63,306 bases of DNA from JAKSCF01 sp028279945 (GCA_028279945.1 JANQMT010000206.1:1-63306); one strand, 5' to 3'; positions 34,037 to 42,356 are shown, counted from the first letter of the stretch. Numbers and translations are program-made. The notes: generated by a model from the letters alone, not told the origin.

Positions 34037-34313
34037 AGATCATTCCTCCTAAAATGTTTCCAAAGTTGCCACCACCGCAACAACAACAGAAAATAACAAT
34101 TAAGATGATAATGATGAGCAGTCCGCCGCCATCGCCGCATCCGCATCCACCAAAACAATTGTCAAAGAAACCGCCGCCACCGCAACAGCAACATACCAAG
34201 AGAAGAATAAGTATGATTATAATTATCCAAATAAAGTTATCGTCAAATCCACAAAAACCTTTGCCGCCATAACCACAATCGTTGCTATCAACTTCAGTTA
34301 ATTCATCAACCAA
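34035..34313 (-). CDS. Small Cys/Gly-rich protein with two membrane segments
   Basis: A 92-residue protein built from two near-repeats: an Ile/Leu stretch (about 28-40 and 65-75), each running straight into a tetra-cysteine block CCCCGGG. The N-terminus is polar and acidic; the linker is FGGCGCGDGGG-like. I do not know its function; some short Gly-rich clostridial and bacillar sporulation proteins look similar. Eight consecutive cysteines at two membrane edges suggest metal or cluster binding, or oxidative cross-linking, as inference. A TTG at 34313 is preferred as start because AGGAGG lies eight bases before it; the GTG three codons up is too close to that site. Confidence 0.7.
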   Translation of the reverse strand: MVDELTEVDSNDCGYGGKGFCGFDDNFIWIIIIILILLLVCCCCGGGGFFDNCFGGCGCGDGGGLLIIIILIVIFCCCCGGGNFGNILGGMI

Positions 34314-34451
34314 AGAAAACACCTCCTAACAATCTCACTTGTTAGTATATTATGATACATATATTGAAGATGTTACAGTAAAAAAATCATAAAAATCAAA
34401 CCCATTACAGACTTATAAAAAAATATTTTTTAAAAATCACGCATTAAACAG

Positions 34452-34480
34452 TTGACTAAAAAGAATTTCATTAGTACAAT
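34452..34480 (+). promoter_or_regulatory. Promoter of the T-box/ilvC-ilvB operon
   Basis: TTGACT (34452-34457), 17 bp, TACAAT (34475-34480), about 20 bases before the leader. Confidence 0.8.
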
Positions 34481-34494
34481 GGTTATTAATTTAA

Positions 34495-34745
34495 AGATGA
34501 AATTTGCAATGACGAAGAAAAAAATACTAATTAGATTACAGAGAGTCAACGGTTGCTGTGAGTTGATATTAACTGGTATATAATAGTCACTTCTGAGCTG
34601 CTCTGGTGAAATCGTATGAAAGTAAGTGGAGCCGGCAATTAGCCGTTATTTTAATGAAGACGTTTCTTGCATAAGAAATGTGATTTAGGGTGGTACCGCG
34701 ATAGCTTTCGCCCCTAACAATGTTAGGGGAGAGGCTTTTTTTTTA
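34495..34745 (+). ncRNA. T-box riboswitch, probably tRNA-Val
   Basis: A T-box leader. The tRNA acceptor-binding T-box AGGGTGGTACCGCG is at 34687-34700, the stem I elements AGAGAG and GGTTGCTGTGA are at about 34540-34563, and a terminator (CCCCTAAC/GTTAGGGG with T9) is at 34702-34745. In the specifier position, just ahead of ACTTCTGAGC, the triplet is GTC, a valine codon. Uncharged tRNA-Val would therefore switch on ilvC-ilvB. Confidence 0.92.
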
Positions 34746-34856
34746 TTAAAAAAATGCATACTAATAACATGACAAAGAAAATCAACCTTTAAGTTTGATG
34801 AGGAAGATTTTTTTAATACATAAACATAAAATCATATTTAAAAGGAGATGTTGAAA

Positions 34857-35849
34857 ATGGCGAAAATGTATTATGACAAAGACGCAGATTTAAAACTATT
34901 GGATGGTAAAACTGTAGCGATTATTGGGTATGGCAGTCAAGGGCATGCGCATGCTTTGAACTTAAAGGAAAGTGGAGTCGATGTCATTGTAGGGTTATAT
35001 GAAGGTAGTAAGTCTGTAGAAAAAGCGACTCAAGACGGCCTAAAAGTGGCAAGTGTTTCAGAAGCAGCTGCAGCAGCAGATGTAGTCATGATTCTTGTGC
35101 CGGACGAAAAGCAGAAAAAAATCTATGAAGAAGAAATTAAAAACAATTTAGTAGAAGGCAATGCATTAGCATTCGCACATGGATTTAATATTCATTTTGG
35201 ACAAATCGTGCCGCCTGAGAATGTAGATGTATTTATGGCAGCGCCGAAAGGCCCCGGACATTTAGTAAGAAGGGTTTACTCTGAAGGATTTGGCGTTCCG
35301 GCACTTATTGCGGTATATCAAGATTATACAGGAAAGGCAAAAGACACAGCGCTTGCTTATACAAAAGGAATCGGTGGTACGCGTGCAGGTGTATTGGAAA
35401 CAACTTTCCGTGAAGAAACAGAAACTGATTTGTTTGGTGAACAATCTGTCCTTTGCGGCGGTACAACAGAATTAATTAAAGCCGGTTTTGATACATTAGT
35501 TGAAGCAGGATATCAACCTGAAATTGCTTACTTTGAATGTTTGCATGAATTAAAGCTAATCGTTGATCTGCTTTATGAAGGCGGATTCGAAAAAATGAGA
35601 TACAGTATCAGTGATACGGCTGAATATGGTGACTATATGTCCGGCAGAAGAATTATCACTGAAGAAACCAGAAAAGAAATGAAGAAAGTGCTTCATGAAA
35701 TCCAAAGCGGACAATTTGCTGAAAAGTGGATTTTAGAAAACATGTCTAATAGACCAAACTTTAATGCAATAAAAAGAACAGAATTAGAGCATCCAATTGT
35801 AGAAGTTGGTGAAAAATTAAGAGATATGATGGCTTGGATTAAGAAATAA
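34857..35849 (+). CDS. ilvC: Ketol-acid reductoisomerase
   Basis: Second step of valine/isoleucine synthesis, a class I enzyme of 330 residues. The Rossmann motif GYGSQGHAHALNL and the metal ligands in PKGPGHLVR and the ETETDLFGEQ segment are present. The loop that reads the 2'-phosphate of NADPH is VGLYEGSKS; the arginine common in NADPH enzymes is tyrosine, so cofactor preference may be shifted toward NADH. The ATG at 34857 lies 10 bases after AAGGAG; the ATG at 34848 touches the site. First gene behind the T-box, 26 bp before ilvB. Confidence 0.95.
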   Translation: MAKMYYDKDADLKLLDGKTVAIIGYGSQGHAHALNLKESGVDVIVGLYEGSKSVEKATQDGLKVASVSEAAAAADVVMILVPDEKQKKIYEEEIKNNLVEGNALAFAHGFNIHFGQIVPPENVDVFMAAPKGPGHLVRRVYSEGFGVPALIAVYQDYTGKAKDTALAYTKGIGGTRAGVLETTFREETETDLFGEQSVLCGGTTELIKAGFDTLVEAGYQPEIAYFECLHELKLIVDLLYEGGFEKMRYSISDTAEYGDYMSGRRIITEETRKEMKKVLHEIQSGQFAEKWILENMSNRPNFNAIKRTELEHPIVEVGEKLRDMMAWIKK

Positions 35850-35875
35850 AAACGACATAAACAAGGAGTGATTTT

Positions 35876-37528
35876 ATGCAGTTGACAGGTGCGCAAATTG
35901 TAATGGAATGTTTGAAAGAACAGGCAGTTGAATATGTATTTGGATATCCAGGTGGTCAAATTATGCCTATTTATGATGCGCTATATGACTATACAGCTAG
36001 TATAACGCACATACTAACATGCCACGAACAGGGTGCAACACATGCTGCTGATGGATATGCTCGGTCGACAGGTAAAGTTGGAGTCTGTTTTGCAACCAGT
36101 GGCCCTGGGGCAACCAATGTAGTGACAGGTATAGCAACTGCATATATGGACTCTGTTCCATTAGTAGTGATTACTGGGCAAGTCCCTTTGGGCTTAATTG
36201 GAAAAGACTCTTTTCAAGAGGTAGATATTACCGGTATTACCCTTCCGGTTACAAAACATAATTATTTTATCAAAGATCTAAAAAATCTGGCCGGAAGTAT
36301 TAGAGAAGCATTTGAAATTGCTAAAAGCGATAGGCCTGGGCCGGTATTAATAGACATTCCTAAGAACTTGATGCTTGAAATGTATGATTATGAAAAACAA
36401 GGTACAGCCAAATTAGAAAGAGTGGCTTCACAATGTGATTTTGAAGCATTTGAACAAATCGCCGACTTGATTAATAAAGCTAAGAAACCTGTTATCTATG
36501 CAGGGGGCGGTATTATTACTTCGGAAGCTGTTGATGAATTGAATGAATTGGCACAAAAAAATCAAATTCCGGTTTTAAATACTTTAATGGGCTTAGGTTC
36601 TTTTCCCAGAGACCATGAATTATCTTTAGGCATGATAGGGATGCATGGTTTTAAAGAAGCTAATTTAGCCATGAATAACAGCGATTTAGTGCTTGCAATT
36701 GGTGCAAGATTTAGCGATAGAGTCACGGGAAATACTCAGAAATTTGCTAGAAAATCAACGATTATTCATATTGATATTGATGAATCCGAAATCAGTAAAA
36801 ATATTAAAGCCGAATTTTCAATAATAGGTGATATTAAATGTATCTTAGAAAGGTTAATGCCTCTGCTTGATTCAAAGGATCGAACAGAGTGGATGAATGA
36901 GATCAATGGCTGGATGCGACCACCTCTCAATAATAATGAGTTTTCACCTCAAAATATTTTTAAAGCAGTTTATGAAATTTTAGGGGATGATACTTTAGTA
37001 ACAACTGAGGTAGGGCAGCATCAAATGTGGACAGCGCAATATTGGCCCTTTAAAAAATCCAGAACATTTATGACTTCAGGCGGGCTTGGTACAATGGGTT
37101 ATGGATTAGGTGCTGCTATTGGTACACAGCTGGGTAATCCGGATAAGAAGGTTCTTCACGTTGCCGGAGATGGAAGCTTTAGAATGAATTGTAATGAATT
37201 AGCTACGGTAGCTCATAATAATTTGCCTATTATTACACTTTTAATGAAAAATGATACCTTAGGAATGGTACGTCAATGGCAAAAGCTGTTTTTCGATAAG
37301 CGATATTCTGCTACGGATTTACCGGATGTTATCGATTATGTTAAACTGGCTGATGCTTTTGGAATAGAGGGAATCCATGTAAGAAATCTTGAAGAACTGA
37401 AAGAGGCTGTATCGTATGCTTCAAACAATAGAAAACCTACATTAATTATCAGCCACATCAGTATAGATGAAAATGTTTTTCCAATAGTACCTCCGGGAGA
37501 GGCGATTAATAATCAAAGATTTGAGTAA
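35876..37528 (+). CDS. ilvB: Acetolactate synthase large subunit
   Basis: A 550-residue biosynthetic acetohydroxyacid synthase catalytic subunit. Catalytic Glu51 (CHEQGATHAADGYAR), ARFSDRVTG, the ThDP motif GDGSFRMN...KND and the MVRQWQ segment with Trp468 are all intact, so 2-ketobutyrate as well as pyruvate should be used. ACAAGGAGTG precedes the ATG. It is co-transcribed with ilvC. No ilvN regulatory-subunit gene follows it, which is unusual; either it lies elsewhere or the enzyme acts alone. Confidence 0.95.
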   Translation: MQLTGAQIVMECLKEQAVEYVFGYPGGQIMPIYDALYDYTASITHILTCHEQGATHAADGYARSTGKVGVCFATSGPGATNVVTGIATAYMDSVPLVVITGQVPLGLIGKDSFQEVDITGITLPVTKHNYFIKDLKNLAGSIREAFEIAKSDRPGPVLIDIPKNLMLEMYDYEKQGTAKLERVASQCDFEAFEQIADLINKAKKPVIYAGGGIITSEAVDELNELAQKNQIPVLNTLMGLGSFPRDHELSLGMIGMHGFKEANLAMNNSDLVLAIGARFSDRVTGNTQKFARKSTIIHIDIDESEISKNIKAEFSIIGDIKCILERLMPLLDSKDRTEWMNEINGWMRPPLNNNEFSPQNIFKAVYEILGDDTLVTTEVGQHQMWTAQYWPFKKSRTFMTSGGLGTMGYGLGAAIGTQLGNPDKKVLHVAGDGSFRMNCNELATVAHNNLPIITLLMKNDTLGMVRQWQKLFFDKRYSATDLPDVIDYVKLADAFGIEGIHVRNLEELKEAVSYASNNRKPTLIISHISIDENVFPIVPPGEAINNQRFE

Positions 37529-37553
37529 TGATTCATTAAAGGATAATTATAAA

Positions 37554-37597
37554 GTGCAGAGTGAATGGCTATACCGGCTATGAACTCTGCATTTTTT
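37554..37597 (+). terminator. Terminator of ilvC-ilvB
   Basis: TGCAGAGT/ACTCTGCA outer stem with a 20-base loop and T6. Confidence 0.82.
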
Positions 37598-37700
37598 ATT
37601 AATATAGGTTGTGCTGTGGATTTATTATATATTGTCTTGGGAACGAATAAAATGTAGAATGTACCTAAGAAGCTGATGTCAGATGTTATGGAGATGTATT

Positions 37701-38612
37701 ATGCAAGATATAGAAAAAGATAAAAAAAGTAAAGATTACAATTTGGGTTTAACTTTGGGTTTGTTGTGTTATTTCATTTGGGGCATACTACCGGCATATT
37801 GGAAGCTAGGCAAGCATATTTCATCATTGGCTGTACTATCTCATAGGGTGATATGGTCATTTGTTTTTGTATCATTGCTTTTATTCATTATGAAAGAGCA
37901 TAAGAATCTAATAGAGCCAATCAGAGATAAAAAGAATATCATAAGCTTGATTTTAGCAAGTGTTATTATTTCTATTAACTGGGGAACTTATATATGGGCT
38001 ATTGTGTCGGGACATATGATAGAAGCCAGTATGGGCTATTATATCAACCCTTTAATTGTATCCCTTTTTAGTGTGATCTTCTTTAAAGAAAAAATGACGA
38101 AAGTAAAGCTCATATCTGTCATGCTTGCTTTTTCAGGCGTTTTTATTATGATTTATCAATATCATAAAATACCATATGTAGCATTGACTTTAGCCATTTC
38201 TTTTGCTTTTTACGGTGTCATTAAAAAGAGGCTGCAAATGAGTACATTTATATCTTTATTTTATGAAACTTTATTCTTGTTGCCTATTGCACTGGGATAT
38301 TCATTATATATTGAGACCGTAAATGAAAGTATTTTTTTAAGCAGTGCAGGGAATGTACTGTTTTTAATGGGAGCAGGAATCGTTACATCAGTACCTCTTT
38401 TATTATTTGCTGCCTCTGCAAAAAGAATCCACTTTTCTACATTAGGATTTATGCAGTATCTGGCACCAACCATGACACTTTTAATGGGTGTGCTAATCTA
38501 TTTAGAGCCTTTTAAGACGAGTCATTTTATTACATTTGGATTGATTTGGATTGGGTTGATCGTTTATTCAATGCCCCATATCATAACAATTTACAATAAA
38601 AACCACTCTTGA
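37701..38612 (+). CDS. rarD: RarD-type EamA transporter
   Basis: A 303-residue inner-membrane protein with about ten helices in two EamA repeats. The N-terminal LGLLCYFIWGILPAYWK and the WGTYIWAI segment are typical of RarD, a drug/metabolite-transporter branch whose substrate is unknown. The ATG at 37701 follows GGAG by nine bases; a reading from 37683 adds six residues without a site. A complex hairpin with T runs follows at 38625-38697. Confidence 0.88.
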   Translation: MQDIEKDKKSKDYNLGLTLGLLCYFIWGILPAYWKLGKHISSLAVLSHRVIWSFVFVSLLLFIMKEHKNLIEPIRDKKNIISLILASVIISINWGTYIWAIVSGHMIEASMGYYINPLIVSLFSVIFFKEKMTKVKLISVMLAFSGVFIMIYQYHKIPYVALTLAISFAFYGVIKKRLQMSTFISLFYETLFLLPIALGYSLYIETVNESIFLSSAGNVLFLMGAGIVTSVPLLLFAASAKRIHFSTLGFMQYLAPTMTLLMGVLIYLEPFKTSHFITFGLIWIGLIVYSMPHIITIYNKNHS

Positions 38613-38725
38613 AGCCAAGGGTTTAAAAAAAAGCAGTAGAAGGTGAGCGCACATCTACTTCTGGGCCCTTCATCAACTTTATCTGCAGTTTTTTTCATAA
38701 ATAAATACTTTGGGTTGCATCGTAC

Positions 38726-38804
38726 AAAAAAAACAAAGAGAAGCAACCTATGCTGCTTCTCCGAAGTAAGAAGATCCCTCGATTAAGAGGAAATACAACT
38801 TACA
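38726..38804 (-). ncRNA. Tandem small RNA, copy 1
   Basis: Minus-strand transcription unit of about 75-80 nt. -35 TTGAAT (38840-38835), 18 bp, -10 CATAAT (38816-38811). The RNA should start just before GUAAG, which pairs with CUUAC to close stem-loop 1 (inner pair CCUC/GAGG), then a UUCG linker, then terminator stem GAGAAGCAGC/GUUGCUUCUC with a G-U pair and a T-rich tail TTTGTTTTTTTT. The whole unit is 38733-38860. Confidence 0.75.
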
Positions 38805-38866
38805 ATATATATTATGGGCAGAAAAATAATTAATATTCAAAAAAATGAGTGGAAAAATTTATTAAA

Positions 38867-38945
38867 AAACAAAACAAAGAGAAGCAACACATGTTGCTTC
38901 TCCGAAGTAAGAAGTCCCCTCAATTAAGAGGAAGTACAACTTACA
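38867..38945 (-). ncRNA. Tandem small RNA, copy 2
   Basis: Same unit as copy 1 (38874-39000), with -35 TTGAAT (38981-38976) and -10 CATAAT (38957-38952), 18 bp apart. The terminator stem reads GAGAAGCAACA/TGTTGCTTCTC: the G-U pair of copy 1 is A-U here, a structure-preserving change. T tail TTTGTTTTGTTTTTT. Confidence 0.75.
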
Positions 38946-39070
38946 ATATATATTATGGGCAGAAAAATGATTAATATTCAAAAAAGAAAGTGGAAAGATT
39001 TTGAAATATCTAATCGTACCTCATTTGTATGGTTTTAATGATAAAGCCATGAAAAATGCAATTAGTGTTT

Positions 39071-39148
39071 CAAAAAACAAAGAGAAGCAACCTATGCTGC
39101 TTCTCCGAAGTAAGAAGATCCCTCAATTAAGAGGAAATACAACTTACA
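39071..39148 (-). ncRNA. Tandem small RNA, copy 3
   Basis: Unit 39077-39203, nearly identical to copy 1, with -35 TTGAAT (39184-39179), 18 bp and -10 CATAAT (39160-39155). Terminator stem as in copy 1, tail TTTGTTTTTT. The spacer to copy 2 (about 75 bp) is unrelated to the other spacers. Confidence 0.75.
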
Positions 39149-39250
39149 ATATATATTATGGGCAGAAAAATGATTAATATTCAAAAAATAAATGGAAAAA
39201 TTTAAGATTTCTTAATTATACGAAATGGATGTATTGGACGCAGCGTTTCA

Positions 39251-39328
39251 AAGAAACAAAGAGAAGCAACATAATGTTGCTTCTCAGGAGTAAGAAGATT
39301 CCTCAACTAAGAGGAAATGCAACTTACA
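39251..39328 (-). ncRNA. Tandem small RNA, copy 4 (most diverged)
   Basis: Unit 39256-39382. -35 is CTGAAT, -10 CATAAT, still 18 bp apart. The terminator stem is 12 bp (GAGAAGCAACAT/ATGTTGCTTCTC), its longest version, and the linker differs (CCTGA-like instead of TTCG-containing). Stem-loop 1 closing pairs and CCUC/GAGG are kept. Tail TTTGTTTCTTT is the weakest. Confidence 0.7.
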
Positions 39329-39467
39329 ATAAATATTATGGCTAAAAAAATGATTAATATTCAGAGAAATAATTAGAAAAATATGGTTTATAAAAAAAAT
39401 AGATAAGAGTATAAAAATATTTTAAAATACAACTTAGCGAAAAATTCCATTTTTTTCTATAAAACGG

Positions 39468-39611
39468 TTTACAAATCAATTCATTTCTGTATAATATAAA
39501 TAGTTTAAAAAATTAGCCATATATGGTTAATTTTTTGCCCCTTAAACCCCTTTTGACTCCAAATAATACGTAAATAATCACCTGTACGAAATAGGTGATT
39601 ATTACTTTTTT
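39468..39611 (+). ncRNA. Candidate plus-strand small RNA, unrelated to the tandem array
   Basis: Promoter TTTACA (39468-39473), 16 bp, TATAAT (39490-39495). The predicted RNA of about 110 nt begins near 39502, forms a stem at 39507-39536 (AAAAAATTA.CCATATATGG.TAATTTTTT), has an unpaired C-rich stretch (GCCCC, ACCCC, near 39537-39560) and ends at a terminator stem AATAATCACCT/AGGTGATTATT with T6 (39573-39611). No ORF fits. The first stem, read on the minus strand, could also terminate mocR. Confidence 0.55.
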
Positions 39612-39674
39612 GTATTTTAAAGTACACTAAGGTCTAGTATTACTATCATCTTAGGTTGAATTGCAACTGAAACT

Positions 39675-41078
39675 TTATATGATAGGATCATAATTGTGTT
39701 TGTATGAAGATAAGACTTCTTGCAGAATCCCAAGGCCTGCTTTCAGCTCATCCAAATTATTGGGTCCACTGACAGAGATTCGTATACCATTTTGAAGGGT
39801 ATTCATACCCATAGAAAATCTTTTAGAAGAAAAAACCTGTATGCCGGATTTAAGGCAAATACCTTCAACATTTGTATCATCCAACCCTTTAGGAAGTAAT
39901 AAATATCTAAACAGTCCTGTTTGAGATGGGGCAATGTCATGCCCTACTAGTATCTCATCCAGTATTCGGTTTCTTTCTTCCAGTATCTTTATTTTTGCTT
40001 TTATAATGGTATCATATTTTGATGTAGCTTGAAATAGAGATACAATTTCAGAAGTTAAAGGTGAAGACATCCAAGTGAGATTGTTAGCACCATGCTTGAG
40101 CTGCTGGATATATTTTTTTGGAGATACAATATATGCAATTCTAAAAGTAGCATTTAATGATTTCGACGTACCATGAATGTAAATGCTATTGTCCGGTATG
40201 ATGGAGGAAATAGGCTTCATTTTATCTTTTATTGTAAAGCTGAAAGTCCCATCTTCAATTAAAAGTAAATTATATTTTGAAATAATTTTACTTATTTCCA
40301 TTCTGCTTTCATGACTTAAAGTTACAGAAGTTGGGTTATGATAATCAGAAATCAGGTATATACCTTTAGCGCTTTCCCTTTTGCATGTGGTTTCCAGTGC
40401 TTCCAGATCAATACCGGAGGGGGTTCCTTTAACAGGAATTAAAATGATACCAAGAAGCTCTGATAAGCTTTTTAAGCCTGTATATGTAAATTCATCAACG
40501 ATAATACGATCCCCTTTGTTAAATAAGCTGACTAGAACAACTGAGATTGCATTCTGTGCGCCTGAAGTAATAATGATATTTTCTGCACGACTATTTACTT
40601 TGAACTGTTCTAACCATTTGGAAGCGATATACCTATGCTTGATATGACCTTCCGGGGATGTATATTTAAAGACAACGTTATAATCTATAGAGGAATAAAG
40701 CTCGGTAACATAAGATTCTATAAGTGGATTCACTTCATATATTGGTAAAGCCATACCCATTTCAATAATGTTATTGCCTTTATGATCTGATATTAGATTA
40801 ACCGGAATACCTGCACTGGTGCTGACAAAAGTTCCTTTCCCAATGACACCTTTAATCAAACCTTTTTCTTCACATAATTTATAGGCTCTGGTTACTGTAC
40901 TATGATTGATACCTAAGTAGTTTGCAATAATACGTTGTGGCGGCAGCTTGAAACCGCTTTTTAATTTTCCATCTTTAATGTCTTTTTCAATACTTTCAGC
41001 TATTAAGATATAAATAGGTTGGTTAGATTGTTCAAGCTTTGGGACCCATGTAATTTCGTTACCATAATAGTTAATCAT
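39675..41078 (-). CDS. MocR-type regulator (GntR helix with aminotransferase domain)
   Basis: A 467-residue transcription factor: GntR winged helix at about 18-85 (KLPPQRIIANYLGINHSTVTRAY) joined to a class I aminotransferase-fold domain with the PLP lysine in HGTSKSLN and the DYHNPTS segment. MocR proteins use PLP and an amino compound as effector to control neighbouring amino-acid or vitamin genes. AAAGAGGTGGAAAG precedes the ATG. The perfect inverted repeat at 41093-41109 is its likely operator. It lies next to the transporter/aminotransferase genes and may share their metabolite. Confidence 0.92.
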   Translation of the reverse strand: MINYYGNEITWVPKLEQSNQPIYILIAESIEKDIKDGKLKSGFKLPPQRIIANYLGINHSTVTRAYKLCEEKGLIKGVIGKGTFVSTSAGIPVNLISDHKGNNIIEMGMALPIYEVNPLIESYVTELYSSIDYNVVFKYTSPEGHIKHRYIASKWLEQFKVNSRAENIIITSGAQNAISVVLVSLFNKGDRIIVDEFTYTGLKSLSELLGIILIPVKGTPSGIDLEALETTCKRESAKGIYLISDYHNPTSVTLSHESRMEISKIISKYNLLLIEDGTFSFTIKDKMKPISSIIPDNSIYIHGTSKSLNATFRIAYIVSPKKYIQQLKHGANNLTWMSSPLTSEIVSLFQATSKYDTIIKAKIKILEERNRILDEILVGHDIAPSQTGLFRYLLLPKGLDDTNVEGICLKSGIQVFSSKRFSMGMNTLQNGIRISVSGPNNLDELKAGLGILQEVLSSYKHNYDPII

Positions 41079-41092
41079 CTTTCCACCTCTTT

Positions 41093-41109
41093 ATTGTATT
41101 ACATACAAT
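41093..41109. promoter_or_regulatory. Candidate MocR operator
   Basis: ATTGTAT-TAC-ATACAAT, a perfect 7-bp inverted repeat 15 bases ahead of the mocR-type start codon, where binding would block its transcription. A half-site-like ATTGTACCAAT follows at about 41116. Confidence 0.6.
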
Positions 41110-41179
41110 TATTTGATTGTACCAATAACAATTCAATTATATACTTAAATTGTAATAAAATAAAGGAAGATTTATGAAT

Positions 41180-41222
41180 AAAAAAAGGGGAGCCTCAAGA
41201 TTTTGTGAGACAGCCCCTTTTG
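41180..41222 (-). terminator. Terminator of the aminotransferase-transporter operon
   Basis: AAAAGGGG...CCCCTTTT outer stem with an inner CTCA/TGAG pair; T7 on the minus strand, just after the transporter stop. Confidence 0.85.
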
Positions 41223-41243
41223 GAAGGAATTATTTTGGTATGT

Positions 41244-42356
41244 TTATTCGGATGTGGTAGTCCCTTTAGATTTTATAATTTTATAAATACCTAAAGTTAA
41301 AATGGGTATGACATAGAAAATAAAGAAACCCCATGTTATGGTTCCATACCCTTTAGCAATTAAACCAATAAGTCCAAATTGAGCAATAAACATTCCTATT
41401 ATCAATAATACAATGGTAAGTGTAGGCGTAATCCATGAAGGCATTTCTTTATTCTTTTCCGTATGAACTGAAGAGATGCGTTCGTTTACAGCAAATATAA
41501 AGCCTGTACCTGTTTCGATTAAAGTACCAAATAATACGACTTGGAATATAATTTGGAAGATAGGAAGGTTTAACTTTTCTAATATAAAATTTGTTGGGAC
41601 TGTTGCATCTAGTATTTCAGGATGTAAACCAATCATAGCAAAATACAACAACACACCAGGTATAATACCGATTACTCCGGCTAAAATACCGGCGCCAACG
41701 GCTTCTTTCCTTGTTTCAATATGGCGTACAGAAAATAAAACAGCGGGTATAATTCCAAGGTTATAAAATGCATATTTAAAACCACCAAGTGCCCATCCTT
41801 CTTCAATGCTCCCACCTGTAATAGAAGAAAGAATGCTGCTCCCAAATCTTGTAAAACATAAGATTAGAAATAAGATATACACGCCATATAACAAGAAAGA
41901 CCAATAAGATAAGAACTTTTCAATTGCCTCAGAACCCTTAAATACTAACAAACCTACGCCTATCATCATGCCAATGACACCGATATAGTAGTGAATACCA
42001 AATATTTCATTGAGTATACTACCTGCTGATGACGCGATGACAGCAAGTACAATTAATAATAGAACAAAATAACATACTTCATAAATCCACCAGCCTTTAC
42101 CTAGAAGATTAGAAAAGAAAGTTCTGTAATCATAGGCTTTGAAAAACCTAGCGAACTCAAAGGTTGCAGCACATACTAATGACCAAACAACAGTAGAAAT
42201 AGCGATCATGGCTATTAGTCCACCTAATGTTCCGAAGCCTAGAAAGAACTGCACCAACTCTCGACCGGTACCGTATCCACCAGCAATTACAACTGATTGA
42301 AAAATAATACCAGGTACGAAATACTTTTTAAAAGTTTCCGATTTCACAAAATTCAT
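41244..42356 (-). CDS. YkvI-family membrane transporter
   Basis: A 370-residue integral membrane protein with about ten helices, resembling the YkvI family of the amino-acid/polyamine/cation superfamily. The first helix has the unwound GGYGTGRELVQFF segment typical of LeuT-fold substrate sites. The substrate is unknown; the two aminotransferases upstream suggest an amino acid or amine. AAGGAGAGACACT precedes the ATG. A 199-bp gap holding a GGTGTCCT/AGGATACC hairpin separates it from the class III aminotransferase, so it may have an extra promoter. Confidence 0.85.
   Translation of the reverse strand: MNFVKSETFKKYFVPGIIFQSVVIAGGYGTGRELVQFFLGFGTLGGLIAMIAISTVVWSLVCAATFEFARFFKAYDYRTFFSNLLGKGWWIYEVCYFVLLLIVLAVIASSAGSILNEIFGIHYYIGVIGMMIGVGLLVFKGSEAIEKFLSYWSFLLYGVYILFLILCFTRFGSSILSSITGGSIEEGWALGGFKYAFYNLGIIPAVLFSVRHIETRKEAVGAGILAGVIGIIPGVLLYFAMIGLHPEILDATVPTNFILEKLNLPIFQIIFQVVLFGTLIETGTGFIFAVNERISSVHTEKNKEMPSWITPTLTIVLLIIGMFIAQFGLIGLIAKGYGTITWGFFIFYVIPILTLGIYKIIKSKGTTTSE

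Larger units (their letters stand above)
38613..39674. other. Gene-free 1-kb region packed with RNA-like units
   Basis: No protein gene is seen. It holds a bidirectional terminator-like structure after rarD (38625-38697, AGCAG...CTGC arms with A8 and T7 runs), four tandem small-RNA units on the minus strand, and a promoter-terminator pair on the plus strand. The individual parts are listed separately. Confidence 0.8.

Noticed and set aside
34054..34272. Plus-strand frame of Pro/Gln/His repeats
   Set aside because: It is the shadow of the Cys/Gly-rich minus-strand gene (GGN and TGY codons read backwards).
38733..39382. The four-fold repeat as a CRISPR array or insertion-sequence remnants
   Set aside because: Units are 127 bp with 14-76 bp irregular spacers and internal promoters and terminators; there are no cas genes, terminal repeats or transposase.
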